DNA of 64,000 bases, taken from NCBI GenBank assembly GCA_033439295.1, contig JAVTLE010000007.1:1984001-2048000 (forward strand). The letters are read 5' to 3'. The first letter of the stretch is position 1. Every line of letters begins with the position of its first letter. This stretch comes from Deuterostichococcus epilithicus. Its lineage: Eukaryota; Chlorophyta; Trebouxiophyceae; Prasiolales; Stichococcaceae. A program made the position numbers and the translations under genes. The notes below the pieces were generated by a model. The model was not told the origin of the DNA and did no database searches. It saw nothing but the letters and a program-made list of their open reading frames with translations. Positions 20,956-32,778 of this stretch are shown here, piece by piece.

Positions 20956-23900
20956 ATGCCGTGGCTGCATGGCACGCTGTACGCCACCGTGCTGGAGGCG
21001 CGGGACCTGCCGGACGACAACAACCTGGGCATCAATGTCAAGACCAGCATTCCAGGCGCCAAGTCCAAGTTTGGCGGCATGCTCATGAAGGGCGTCAAGG
21101 CGGTGGAGGAGGGCGTCGGTGCGTTATGCTTTTCCCTGCTTCTGCCACTGCCTGAGGTCACGAGGCTTTGAACAGAGACGACTGGACTGGGTCGTGTCCC
21201 GACATACACGTGCAGGAAGCAAAGAGTCCAGCGCCACATGCTGGTCTGCCTGGTGGTCACTGCTGCTGTGCGGTCGGCTTCGCGTACCCTTCAAGGCTCT
21301 GCTCGTTTAGCATTGCAGCCGCGCAGCAGCAGCTCTGTGAAGATTCCCCACCTGACGTGAATCATTCCCGAGCCCTGGTGCTGTGGATCTTTGCTCGGGT
21401 CCCTGCGCATGAACAAAAGTGGACAGAGCGCCCGGCGCCCGGACAAAACTTTCATGCCGCCGCATGTGCGCCGCGGCCAAAGCAACCGATTGCGACTCGC
21501 AACGAGACATCGACCCAACGCTCCCTGCACACGCTGCAGCCAAGGCGACGCGGCTGGCGGGCAAGCCCGACTGCTACACTGTCATTGAGCTCGCGGGGGC
21601 GCGGGTGGCTCGCACGCGCATCGACCCAAAGACCAACAACCCCAAGTGGGGCGAGAAGTTCGTCATCGCGTGCGCCCACGACGTGGACGCCGTCATCGTG
21701 CGCGTGAAAGACAAGGACGCCGTTGGCTCCAAGACCATGGGCATGGTGCGTGCATATTCATGCGAGTGCATTCATACGGGTGTCAAGAGAAAAGGGGGGT
21801 GCTGTACTCCATCATTGGGTTGCTCTCAGCTTGGAAAGGGTCTGAGCCGGACAAACATACGGCGCTACAACTTGTAGCCGCGTGGTTTCTCAAAGGCAGT
21901 GTGGTCATGAGCCATCAAAGCAACCCACTGGCGGAACCTGCCGAGTTGCACGACAAGGCGTGAGCAGCGACGTCATCCACGAGAGGCGTGGTCCTCTCCA
22001 TGCGAGCGAGTCTCCAGCCCCTTGTGAATTTGCCAGAGACTGCTTGCCGCCGAAGTGTGGTCTCTGTCAGCCAGTGCAGCGCGGGCACGTGGACGGCTTG
22101 CCCCTGGACGCCGGGGCTGCGGCTCCTTTGATCATACATGGGCCACACTCCCGCTGGGACGGGTGTGCACACGCGGACGGCTTGCCACTGGACGCCGCAG
22201 CCGCAACTTCTTCTATCAATGGGCCACACTCCCGCTGAGGCGCACCCTGGCAGCAGCGGGGAGGGCTGGGTGCCAGCGCAGCAGCCGCTTGGCACTGGTT
22301 GCTGGGTGCTCCAGGGCGTCTGTCCTCCGCACTGCAGGGCGGCTTTATTATGGCGGGGCGGGGGCGGCCACTGGAGGGCTGCACCCAAGCACCACCTGCC
22401 TCATGCGAAACCCCGCTCCAGGGCCTCTGATTCTGACCGTTCCTCTCATAATCTCTCGCGCCAATGCCGCAGGCAACCTTCCCAGTGGACCAGCTGGAGC
22501 GGGGGCAGCTGCTGGAGGGCTGGTTCCCATTGACCGCCGAGGACGGCACCGCTATCACCAAGCACCGCCCCATGCTCAACGTGGTGCTGCAGTACCAGAG
22601 CGTCCTGCAGGTGCTGGATGTTCTCACCTTTGATGTCACCGTTACCTGCAGCAGGAAGCCATTGCCAGCTCCCAGCCTACTTGAACTCCGCCCCTGGTGT
22701 GTCGCCCCGTCCACTCGCTGCTTCGCCATGCGCGCTGACCAGCATTCATGCCGCTTGAATAAATTCGAGCCTTGGGCAACCTTCCGCGCCACAGCGCAGG
22801 GGGTTGTAAAGCTGTCTGAGGCCACCATGTGGCCCTGGCTGGTGTAAGGCAGGCTCCCGAATATGCCAGCATCCAGATCACATAACCAATGACAACCCCC
22901 CTTTCTGTGGTTCAGGATGCCAAGTACCAGCCGGGCGCACACTTCGGCGGCGTCACGCAAACATACTTCCCATGCCGCAGCGGCAACAGGGTGCGGCACC
23001 ACCATTCCCCCGCATTCGGGCACAAATGCTCGACCGAATGCTGTAGACACATCGTCAACCTGCATCTAGACTCACGCAAGCTCTCGAGACCCGCAGCCAC
23101 CTGGCCTCCCACAAAACAAGCTGGAACCACCATGCGCAGTATTGTCAACATCCGAGTGTGCTTCGTGCGCAGTTGACGATGTACAAGGACGCCCACTGCG
23201 GCGACATCCCCGACATCCCGCTGGCCAACGGATCCCTGTACAAGCCGGGCACCTGCTGGATCGACATCTACAACTCGATCCGCGAGGCACAGCACTTCAT
23301 CTACATCGCAGGCAAGCTGCTGTGTTGTTACTGATCCGCACCCTGTTCTGGCCCGCGGCTGCTGTGCACGTCAGCAGGTATGCCACACACGTCGTACTGC
23401 TGAGCCTCTGTACATTGGGCGGCGTGTGGATGTCATGCCAATAACTTGTGCTGCTGCGTCAAACATGATGTCGATCATCGTCAGCGCGCACCGCCGTTGG
23501 CAGTGCCGAGGACTGCCCTCACCGATGTGTCCAGACACTGCCAATGTCTCGAGGCTCGCATCAAGATGGCAGCGACACCAGCTTGAGTCATGCAGGCTGG
23601 AGTGTGTACACGGAGATAAAGCTGGTCCGGGACCCAACGCTGCCCAACAGCCAGACGCCATACCCCACCCTTGGCGAGCTGCTCAAGCAGAAGGCCGACG
23701 AGGGCGTCACCGTGCTGCTCATGGTGCGCTTTGGTCTCGGGACGCTGACGTCCACTGCCTCCACCTGGCGACTCGTGCGTCCTGATGTTGAACTTCCAGA
23801 TGCTCCAACACCAAGTTGGCTGCTCAGCCAGATGCCGGCGAGCGCATCGCCGTGCTGCTCATGAATTGCTTTGTTGGGGGTTTTCTTCTGGAACGCCAGC

Positions 23901-26900
23901 CTGCGCCTATTATGCGCTGTTTGAAATCGGTTTTCAATCCACAACGATGTTGAGCTGTGAGCGAGTCCGACACAGGGCTGGCGATAACGCGCTGCTCGGT
24001 CCTGCCCGAGGTTTCTGGAAGAAATGATTTTCCTGACAACCTCGCAACTGCCTCGCGCGGGTTAACTTGCAGACAGGCGGGCGCTCTCGTCGTGGTTTCA
24101 CTCAGGGACTCACATATGCTTTCCTTGCGAGCTCAGGTGTGGGATGACAGGACATCGGTGAACAGCATGAGCGGCATGATCAACACAGGTGCTGCTGCTT
24201 GCCCTGTACGAGAGGAATTGACGCGCCTCTTCGCCATGCATCATCCTGGAGTGCAGTCAGCAGTGCAGCATGACCACCACAGTGTCTGTGTCGGAGCAGT
24301 ATAAGGTGGGCGCAGTGTGATACACCTGACAATCGACCCCGCGCAGTCTTCAGCACAGCTGTGAATCTACGGTTCTCAACGAAACCTTTGTTGCACAAGG
24401 CGTCACCTGAAGGGGTCCTGACTCACGAGCTGCGCGCGCAGGGTGTGAACAGGTCACTATCTGCTCACACTCGAAATCGACATGATGCGCAGGCGGCGTG
24501 ATGGGGACACACGACGAGGAGACGCGGAAGTACTTCGAGAAGTCGCGCGTCAACTGCATCCTGTTTCCCCGGGAGGCCACGCACACCCAGGACAGCCTGG
24601 TGGGCCGCAACACTGCCGACCGCATCTTCACGCACCACCAGAAGACGGTGCGGCGCAGACGCCTTCAACCCCCGGTTCAGTGACCGCCTCGCTTGACGCC
24701 TCACATGCGTGCCCTGCCGCGGCATGGACAGGTGTCCTGCACACAGCAGCAGCTCGCGAGTGCTACGTTGACTCGTCCTGTCAACTGCTGGCTGCTGGCC
24801 CGTGAGCCTGGGAAGTGCCAAGCAGGTAAGCCCTATGTATGAAACCCTGACCTGCCCTGTTGCAGGTCATCCTCGACCAGCCGCCGCCGCCCGGCAGCGC
24901 CCACCCGCCGTCGGCGCGCGTCCTGGTGACCTACCTCGGCGGCATCGACCTGTGCAACGGGCGCTACGACGACGGGTCCCACTCCCTGTTCCGCACCCTC
25001 GGCACCGTGCACTCCGATGACATGCACCAGCCCTGCATCCCGGGCGCCGACATCAAATTTGGCGGTGCGGCTCCGTGCACCTCCACCCAGAAGGGCATCG
25101 ACCAGGAGGCGTCGCCGCACGCCCTTTCTGTTGGCCATGTGCGGAAATTAGGCCGTTCGTCATGAGCGCGCAGGGTGGCCAAGCCGCAATGCAGCTTCGG
25201 AAGGTGTTGACGTGACGTGTCATCATCTGCTGCGCCGCCTGGATGGCTGTCGCACCTGCGGTTCATAAGATCCCACGGCTCCCCACATGCGGCCACAGGG
25301 AGTGCTGGCAGCCAGCTCCATCGAAGCTTGAGCTCTGCATTTCGACACCCTCGAATGTGCGGATGCCTTCCAATGTGCTGACTGCCCACCCTGGCTGTGT
25401 GCGTCCAGGCCCGCGGGAGGCGTGGCACGACATCCACTGCCGCATCGAGGGGCCTGCAGGGTGGGACGTGCTGCTCAACTTCGAGCAGCGGTGGCGCAAG
25501 CAGTCCAAGAACCCCGGCCTGCTGCTCAACATGACTACGCAGGTGCAGCGCTGCGTCGACGTTGTTGCTGCACCGGATGTGCTTGTGAATGTGGCTGTGT
25601 CCGGTGTGGACTGCACGGAAAGGTCGCTGCCAAGTCGGCCAACTCAGTGGCAGCATCAAGGCGCAATGGAGCCTGCACCACCTCTGCACTGTGGCGACCA
25701 TGGTGGCTGCAGTTGCAGGACGGGGTCGTGCTTCTTCACGACAGGTCAGCTGCTTTGGTCCTGTGCGGCGCAGGTGCCAAACCTGGTGTTCGGGGGCGCG
25801 GGCCCGCCGGAGGGCGAGCCCAACACCATGGTGTCTAACCCGTCCGATCCCGAATCCTGGCATGTCCAGGTGGGTATGTACATACACGCAGCAGACCAAT
25901 CGCAGCCGCATCCTATCTGCGCCCCCCCCACCCAACCCCCCCCTTCCTCCCATGTTGCCATTACCATCTGGTGCCGCGGCATTTGTGGCTATTTGCGCGG
26001 CCGCTCAACGTCTCGCACAGTCCCAATTTGGTGCACCCCACAGCTCGGCACACAGCTTAGCCTTCCCACATGGTGCGAGGCCTGAGGTGCTCGGAGCCGC
26101 TCTGAAGAATTACTCGCCGCCGCAGATCCTGCGGTCCATCGACAGCGACTCGGCGGACGGCTTCCCGAGCCACCAGGCGGAGGCAATGCAGATGGGGCTG
26201 GACTCGGGCAAGGGCAAGATCATCGAGTACAGCATCCAGAAGGTGCTATCCTGCTGCCTCCCATTCGGTCTTGCACCCTGATGCAGCAGCAACGATTCCT
26301 GGTCAATTGCCAGCGCTGCCTCGCTGACCATGACTTTGCATCAGCAGCATTCAAGAGCCATGGCCCGCTGCCCTGCACCCACGAGAGTGCAATCCTGCGA
26401 GTGCACTGCCGGCGTCGGCGTCCCCCAACTGCCGCTGCGCAAGTGGTGCCTGCATGCTCAAGTTCACAAACGCTGTGCGGGCACATGCCTGAGACGTCCT
26501 GAACGCCGTTCCAGCTCACGACCTTGCCACCGCTGCCCTACATTCTAATGTAGGCATATATCACCGCCATCCGGCGCGCGCAGCACTTCATCTACATCGA
26601 GAACCAGTACTTCCTAGGCAGCTCGCACGTTTGGGCGCAGGACCGCCACGCAGGTGTGCCTGTTCCCGTGACGCTTCCTGTATATGCATGCTTACCTTGC
26701 AATAGGCATGTCAGTAGCGGCACTCGACCGCTGGCGGGGAACATTTGCACATGGTGCTGCCGCCACATCTGCAGAGAATGAGACTGTAGGAAAGGCACAA
26801 GGTTAGCACTTTTCAATGTACAACCCACCATCATGGACCCTCAGAAGGCGCAAGGGCCCATGATTCCAGCCATGTGTCTTCACCCCTATCTCTAGGCGCC

Positions 26901-29900
26901 ACGCACCTGGTGGCGGTGGAGCTGGCGCTCAAGATTGTGCAGAAGATCAACGCCGGGCAGCGATTCATGGCCTATGTCCTGCTGCCACTGTTCCCCGAGG
27001 GTGCGCTTTGAACCCCCATGGCACCCCAAGCATACTCTGAAAGTTACGCTCTAGGCCCCCGCGGCCGCTCCTGCCCTGGGTGGCATCACCCTTGCTGGCG
27101 CCTGCACACGCGCAGAGCCGCCGCCACTGCCGCCATCAGCCGCCCCCCCAGGCCGATGCGCCTGGCCTCAGCGCCCTCGTGCATTGCTGCTGCGCTGTGT
27201 TGGCGGTGAAGGTAGACCGAAGCAGTGACCAATCTCCAGAATGCATGCGGTCATCCGCTGCAGTGGAAAAACACTCCTATTTGGTCCCTGCAGGGCCACC
27301 GGAGAGCGGCGCAGTGCAGGAGATTCTGCACTGGCAGGCCAACACTGTGAGCATGATGTACAGCCTCATCGCCGACGCCATTAAGGCCAAGGGTGCGAAG
27401 CCTGTGGGACACGTCGTGCATGCACATTTTTAACCGATGCACGGCAGCATCTGGCTGCGCCGTCGGCTGTGTGAGCACTTTCTGCCTGCCTGTCGACAGC
27501 GAGCTAGAGAGTCCTCTGACCCACAGCGCCGCCACGAAACTGCAGCAGTGCAGCCTAATTCCGACAGCCGCTTGTGCGGCACATCGTTTCACTGCTGTGC
27601 TGAGCACCTCGCCGCTCAGCTGTCAGGACATCGACCTTTGACTACACAAAGTGGATGTCAGCCTACTCGCAGGCTGTCATTATGCCGCCAGGCCTGGTGG
27701 GCACACACCCGCAGGACGATTGGTCCGTGGACTCATGGTTCAGTGTATCGACAAGCCATACAACATTGCAACGATTTAAACCAGACCGTCACCACTTCGA
27801 CAGGCCTGGCGGGCGCGCACCCGCAGGACTACCTGCAATTTTTCGCGCCCGGGAATCGGGAGTCGGTGCTGCCCGGGGAGCCGCCTCCGGAAAAGAGGGC
27901 GCCCGGCGGCGGCGGCGCGGAGCTGGCGCAGCTGTCGCGCCGCTTCATGATCTACGTGCACTCCAAGATGCTCATCGTTGACGACGAAGTGGGCAGCTGA
28001 ACTCCTCACTGTCTCTGCCGCTCTGACCTCCGCACTGCTCTCCTCACCGTCTTTTCATTGCTGTCCTTGACTGAGCAGGCAGCCGTCGTCTGAGCGACGG
28101 CACCCTGCGGTCCGCCTGCTTTGCGAGTCTGACGCGGACAGTCTCATCAAGTACTGTGCGCTCCTGCGGTCTCACCTCGTGACAGATGACAGGCGCCGCG
28201 CTGCATGCGTCATACTCCCTGCAGCCAGTCTCGCCGTCACACTCCACTGGAGAGCAGCCATGTGCTTTCCTCCCAGCCCTCGTAGTTTCGAACCCACTTC
28301 CTCCGCTGCCCGCAGTACATCATCGTCGGCAGCGCCAACATCAACCAGCGGTCCATGGACGGCGCGCGCGACACCGAAATCGCCATGGGCGCCTTCCAGG
28401 CGGGGCACCGCGCCAGCGGCGAGTCCACGCCCGACGGCGACGTACGCCTTTTTGATTGTCTATCTGCTCACCCCTGCTGCTGCCGTTGCTTCCGGAGACA
28501 CCAGCGGCGAGCTTCACCCCCCGGCAGCGACGCGGGGTGCTCTGTTCTCCTCTTCTCATCTTCCGTCGCCATGGGCACCTTCCAGGCGGGGCATTGCGTC
28601 AGCGACGAGTCAGCTTTCCATATTCCTTTGCTGTTTTGGTCCTGCCCCGTAAACAGGCAAGGACTGTGCCGCCCCACCAACAGCGACGTGCGCCTTCCTC
28701 TGCAATTACCTTCAGTTTTTGCACCTGCCCATGTCGATGTTTCTGCAGACCCTTGTCATTAACCTTGCTCCTGTTGACTCTCTGGGCTTTGCCACGGCTG
28801 CCACTGCAGAGGAGCAGCTGTAAAGTTGACACGCCTGGGATGCACCATTCCTTGGGAGCGGCGGGCAGCTCCCCATCTCTGCGGTCCAGCCTGGCTGCCG
28901 CCGTGCCTGACGAATGCTGCAGGCGACCCCCCAGGCAGCCCCCCTTGTACTTCCTCTTCAGACTAGCTCCCCGAAGCTTCCCACTCCGCCTCCAGGTGCA
29001 CGGCTTTCGCGTGGCGCTGTGGGCGGAGCACACCGGCATCGTGTCGCCCAACTTCGCATTCCCCGCGGACCTGGACTGCGTGCGCGAGATGCGCCAGATC
29101 GGCCTCATCAACTGGAACGTGCGCATCTTGTCTGTCTGCCATCCTTCCACGTCAAGCCTGCTACTTATGCAGCGACCTTCCGAGGTCGCAGCCGCATCCG
29201 TGGTCGAAAAACAACCGGCTGGTGGCCCGCATCAGCCCCATCAAATGGTGTGCACGCGCTCAGGGGGAGCACCCTGCGTCACCCTGCCCCGACGTACATT
29301 TTTGCCATTGGAGGCGCAGCGGCAGCTGACCTGGGGGCTGAGCGTGCCCGCACCTGCCGTCCTGCAGCGCGCTCGCCCTCCCCGCGGGATGTATTGACCG
29401 GCGGCGCAGGTCTGAACGAAGCACCACTCTGCTGCCCTCGTCCCAGGGCTGGCCAGGACTGCAGAGCCCGTCAGCAGGCCGACTGGCTGTGGCGGCTCCA
29501 GCCGGATGCCAGTCATCCCCAGCCTCGAAGCCCCCTGAAGTCAACGCCGCGCCTGCGCAGGTGTTTGCGGCGCCAGATGTGCAGGACATGGCGGGCCACC
29601 TCATGCTGTACCCGTACCAGATCGACGAGAACGGCGGTGTCACCTACCTGGGCACTGAGATGATCCCCGACACCAAGACCGCCAAGGTACGCCCGGCTGG
29701 CAGCTTGCAACCCCGTCAGCTTTCCCTTTGGATCCTGGACTCGCCGGCTGCCTTTGGTCTGCTCAATGTGCCTGTTCCTTTGGGGGCAGCTACCCGTCAA
29801 GGTTGTCGCTGAGACGGTTCGCCGCCACGGTTTCACCATGCCCTCGTCCCACAGGTGCTTGGACAGAAGTCGGCGACGCTGCCGTGCCAACTGACGACAT

Positions 29901-29902
29901 GA
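20956..29902 (+). CDS. Phospholipase D, plant C2-PLD (alpha-like) type
   Basis: Phospholipase D cleaves phosphatidylcholine and related lipids to phosphatidic acid. Twenty exons (20956-21118, 21540-21745, 22473-22610, 22916-22990, 23173-23311, 23596-23723, 24137-24188, 24493-24647, 24866-25064, 25409-25542, 25774-25869, 26126-26242, 26554-26653, 26896-27000, 27294-27392, 27804-27988, 28316-28441, 28996-29118, 29561-29686, 29855-29902) join in frame to 837 residues, close to plant PLD-alpha. The N-terminus is a C2 domain starting [18 protein letters not shown], with acidic loop residues at [14 protein letters not shown] and KDKDAVGS. The first HKD motif is HQKTVILD, split by intron 8 after HQKT; the second is [14 protein letters not shown] and [12 protein letters not shown] are the other family blocks, and the end (LPCQLTT) matches the plant terminus. 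Intron 5 uses a GC donor. Confidence 0.95.
22091..22237 (+). repeat. Two-copy repeat in phospholipase D intron 2
   Basis: A unit of about 65 bases occurs at 22091-22156 and again at 22175-22237. Both begin GGACGGCTTGCC and end with TGGGCCACACTCCCGCTG. The unit does not match an exon of the gene. It lies in the longest intron. Confidence 0.85.
22252..22282 (+). repeat. Weak echo of phospholipase D exon 3
   Basis: GGCAGCAGCGGGGAGGGCTG at about 22250 resembles GGCAGCTGCTGGAGGGCTGG inside exon 3 (starting 22473). A second, shorter resemblance (CCACTGGAGGGCTGCACCCA) follows near 22369. Both lie upstream in intron 2, but similarity is modest and the composition is biased. Confidence 0.4.
27692..27720 (+). 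repeat. Echo of phospholipase D exon 16 start
   Basis: After CGCCAG, the first 26 bases match the true exon start (27804, after CGACAG) at 23 positions. All three differences are CpG to TpG or CpA changes. The copy sits 112 bases upstream of the true exon, inside intron 15. Confidence 0.9.
28567..28611 (+). repeat. Echo of phospholipase D exon 17 end
   Basis: Forty of 45 bases match exon 17 at 28381-28425, a fixed offset of 186 bases. All five changes in the copy are C to T or G to A. It lies downstream, in intron 17; a second match to the exon end and donor (AGCGACGTGCGCC versus GGCGACGTACGCC) follows near 28683. Confidence 0.9.
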
Positions 29903-30535
29903 GCACGCGCCTCCCCACACGACGCCGTGTGGCATCACTGCCCTCCCACGTGCCATCGGCTTCAGATCTGGAGTCGACATCGAACTCACAAGCCATTGGG
30001 CAATAGCGATGGCAGAGACAGGGACTGGTCCTGCTCCCCATAGTCTTCATGTGATCTGTATTCCACGCTTTCCCGTGCTTTTGCAACTGCATGTGTCAGG
30101 GGGTTCAGTAGGGTAGAGAGGCGCTAGAGCCTGAGCTCAGAGGAGTTGCGTTGGCTGATTCAATGTTGGATCATGCTCGAGACGTTGACATGACGCATCA
30201 CTGTCGCTGTTTCTAACTGGACGTACGAGTACAGCAGAGCTGCCACCACATTACCGATCTTCTACCTTCTGCCGAAACACTATGCCGCACATTTCAAAGG
30301 GAGGAGAATTTGTTCTGAAGTCAAGTGTACACTGTGTGATACACACTGCATTAAGCAAGTATTTTACAGTGTGCAATCCACAGCGGCCGGCTGTCGGCGG
30401 GCTGATTCTTGCACTGTCATTGAGTGCACTGTGTCGTGACTAGCTGGCGATGTCGCACAATGCGACAGGCGCAAGCTGCCTTGTGCAACATACAAAGACC
30501 AAACGGTCGATCGAGGTAGCGAGTCGTCAGTCAAA
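29903..30535. other. Convergent 3' region
   Basis: The interval separates the stops of phospholipase D (+) and the minus-strand gene at 30536. It is the most A/T-rich stretch of the left half and contains GTGT/ACAC-rich sequence near 30325-30375. No gene is seen. Confidence 0.45.
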
Positions 30536-32213
30536 TCAGTCCTTCAGCGCCCGCAACGTGACGTGGAGCGAGCCGTCGGCGAACCAGTCGTAGAGGCCCG
30601 GCAGCTCAGCGTCGACGCGGTCGCGAAACTTGCGCACCAGCGCCGGCAGCAGCGGCGCCGACAGCGCGTCGGGGCCGACAGCCGAAAACGCTGCCAGCTT
30701 GTGCACCAGCGTCGCCCCAATGTGGTTCCCTGAAGGGCGAACACCCCGGCATCAACACCACGGGCACCAAACTCCGAGTGGTGCTGTGAGGCAACCTTCT
30801 CCACGTAATGACGGCCGCAGACAGCCACACACGTCGATGTTGCAGGGCCACCAAGTGCCGGACCCCGTCTCTGGCACTTGTCCTGTCCTTCACACCTCCC
30901 TGTGGGCGCACACAGAGTCACTCACCTCGGTAGTGCGACGTGCGGTTGCCATCCCGGCTGGCGGCATACCAGTAGTCCTCATGGAACGCCTCTGCCACGA
31001 TGCCGTGCACCCGCTCCTGCACCGTCACCAATGGACGATCCTTGCGTCAGGACCACCTCAGCACCGGCTGCTACGAGCACACTGCAACATGCTCGAGGCG
31101 CAACTCCGCTGTCAGAAATCCACCTCCTCTCTGGCCGGTGAGTCAGGTGATGCAGAGTCCGGTGATGCCGTCCTTGGATTTACGCAATCCCATACATAAT
31201 ATACAAACCAGAAAATCTGTCCCACCTGCTCAGCGGGCTCCACGGGCCGCGGGTCCACCTCTGACGACATGAGCACCTCATGCGAGACCAAAGTGCGCTC
31301 CAGCGAGCGGCACTCGTATAGCATCACCGCCAGGCGGTCGATCCACACCTGCAGCAATGGCGTCCTCGTCTGTCAGCCTTCGTGGCTGCAGCCGGCGGAG
31401 CCGTGGTGGCAAGGCCGCGAGGGTGTTGCCCCGCATGAAGAAGCGCTGCAGCAGCGCTTTGCCAGCCGCCATTTGGTGCTGATGAGCACAGAGAAGGTAG
31501 CGCATGCCGAGCACATGCAGTGAGCTTGCTTGATGCAGAGGGCTGGCCACGCACCCTGAGCGCGTCCTTCACTCGGTCTGTCTCCACAAACGCCGCGCTC
31601 TCCTCTCTGCGCCCAGTCAAAGACTCGCTGGAGACGGGCCTCCGATAAGGCCCTCGATCCAAAGTCGCGCCAGCAGCAAGGCCCGGTCGGCACGAACCAT
31701 GTGTAGCACAGCACTGGCTGCAACCTGTGCGGTCGTGCAACCTAGCATATCCAAGGCCCACTTGCAGATAGCATTGAGCTGCTGCAGCTGCTCCGGCGTG
31801 AGCCGCACGCCGTCGCGCAGTGCCCCCAGCGTCGTCTTGGGCCACTTGGAGCCCGGGCTCTCCGCCGGAAGTGCCGGGCTGCTGGCCGCCAGTGCCGCTT
31901 TCAGGTCGATGAGAGCTTTCGGGAAGCCGCTGCACTTCGCACGCATGTCGCATGTCAGTGCGGCAAATTACGGTCAGTTGTCATGTGAATGCGGCGTGAG
32001 GCTGCTTGAAATCAAGGTGGCGTGGTGCAGGCTGGTGGCTGACCTGTGTGCGAGGGTCAGCACGCCCTGCCAGCTGACAAAGAAGCAATAGGGTTGGAGG
32101 AAGCTGGTTGGCGTCGCGGCGATCAGCTCCTCCAGCCCAGAGGGCGCCACAGCGACGGTACTGCGGGGCGTGTGCACAGCCTCCAGCGAGGCCACGCGGA
32201 GCTCTGTGCTCAT
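30536..32213 (-). CDS. Conserved uncharacterised protein, reading frame broken by one base
   Basis: Six minus-strand exons (32213-32044, 31929-31742, 31604-31555, 31348-31226, 31017-30926, 30729-30536) give about 271 residues. Readable blocks are SFLQPYCFFVSWQGVLTLA, SGFPKALIDLKAAL, then PGSKWPKTTLGALRDG, VRLTPEQLQQLNAICKWA, and at the end LYDWFADGSLHVTLRALKD. The SKWPKTTLGAL block suggests a conserved eukaryotic family that resembles 2H-phosphoesterase-like proteins, but this is a weak impression. In exon 5 the natural reading HEDYWYAA-SRDGNRTSHYRG needs removal of one base in a run of three C (30960-30962); otherwise the frame shifts before exon 6. This is either a sequencing error or a real lesion. 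Acceptor choice for exon 3 (GCAGAG) is by phase only. Confidence 0.68.
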
Positions 32214-32778
32214 GATGTGTTGCTAGATACTGGCAGGAGCTATCCTCTGCAAAGACCTCACGCTGAGTGCGAATTTGCCCCAGCAAAGGAAGCTCAGGAT
32301 CCAGCTTACGACCTTGGATCCATACAACACGGTGATGGATACTACAGACCGGCCCTCCGGGACAGAAACTCGATACTGCAACGATCTCGACTGCCGACAA
32401 CGATCCGAGACACCAGGCTCCGAATTGCCGATGCTAGAGCCTGCCCGGCACGCCGAGCTGCTTCCAGAACAATATTAGGCAGACGAAAGTTGCGGCAACG
32501 CTTTCCTGGGGCCGCAGGCGGTGCTGCACCTCGACAAGATGGCGGAGTAAAGCAGGTGAAGACTTTGTCGTCAGCAAGGAGTTCACTACGACTCTAGAAT
32601 TTAGAACGGCCGCAGAGCCGGGTTTCGGGCTTTCGGCAGTCAGGCGTGGATCATTGCGCCTCACAGCAACGTGCGTCAGGCGTCACACTGCCCCAGGCAC
32701 CGTCCCCAGACGCCCGTCAAGTTTCTGTGCCCGTTTTGCTAGGGTGCTATCGATCGGTGCGGCGTGACAGCAGCAGCA
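32214..32778. other. Divergent promoter region
   Basis: About 565 bases lie between two divergent start codons, those of the minus-strand gene at 32213 and plastid S6 at 32779. No coding signal is seen. Both promoters should lie here. Confidence 0.45.

Noticed and set aside
22067-23065. 332-codon antisense frame in phospholipase D introns and exons
   Set aside because: It crosses three sense exons whose family assignment is firm and carries no motif of its own.
24964-25953. 329-codon antisense frame over phospholipase D exons 9-11
   Set aside because: Antisense shadow of conserved coding sequence.
30320-30380. GTGTACAC-rich near-palindrome in the convergent region
   Set aside because: The symmetry is short and imperfect, and the stretch is a simple GT/AC-rich tract in 3' untranslated sequence.
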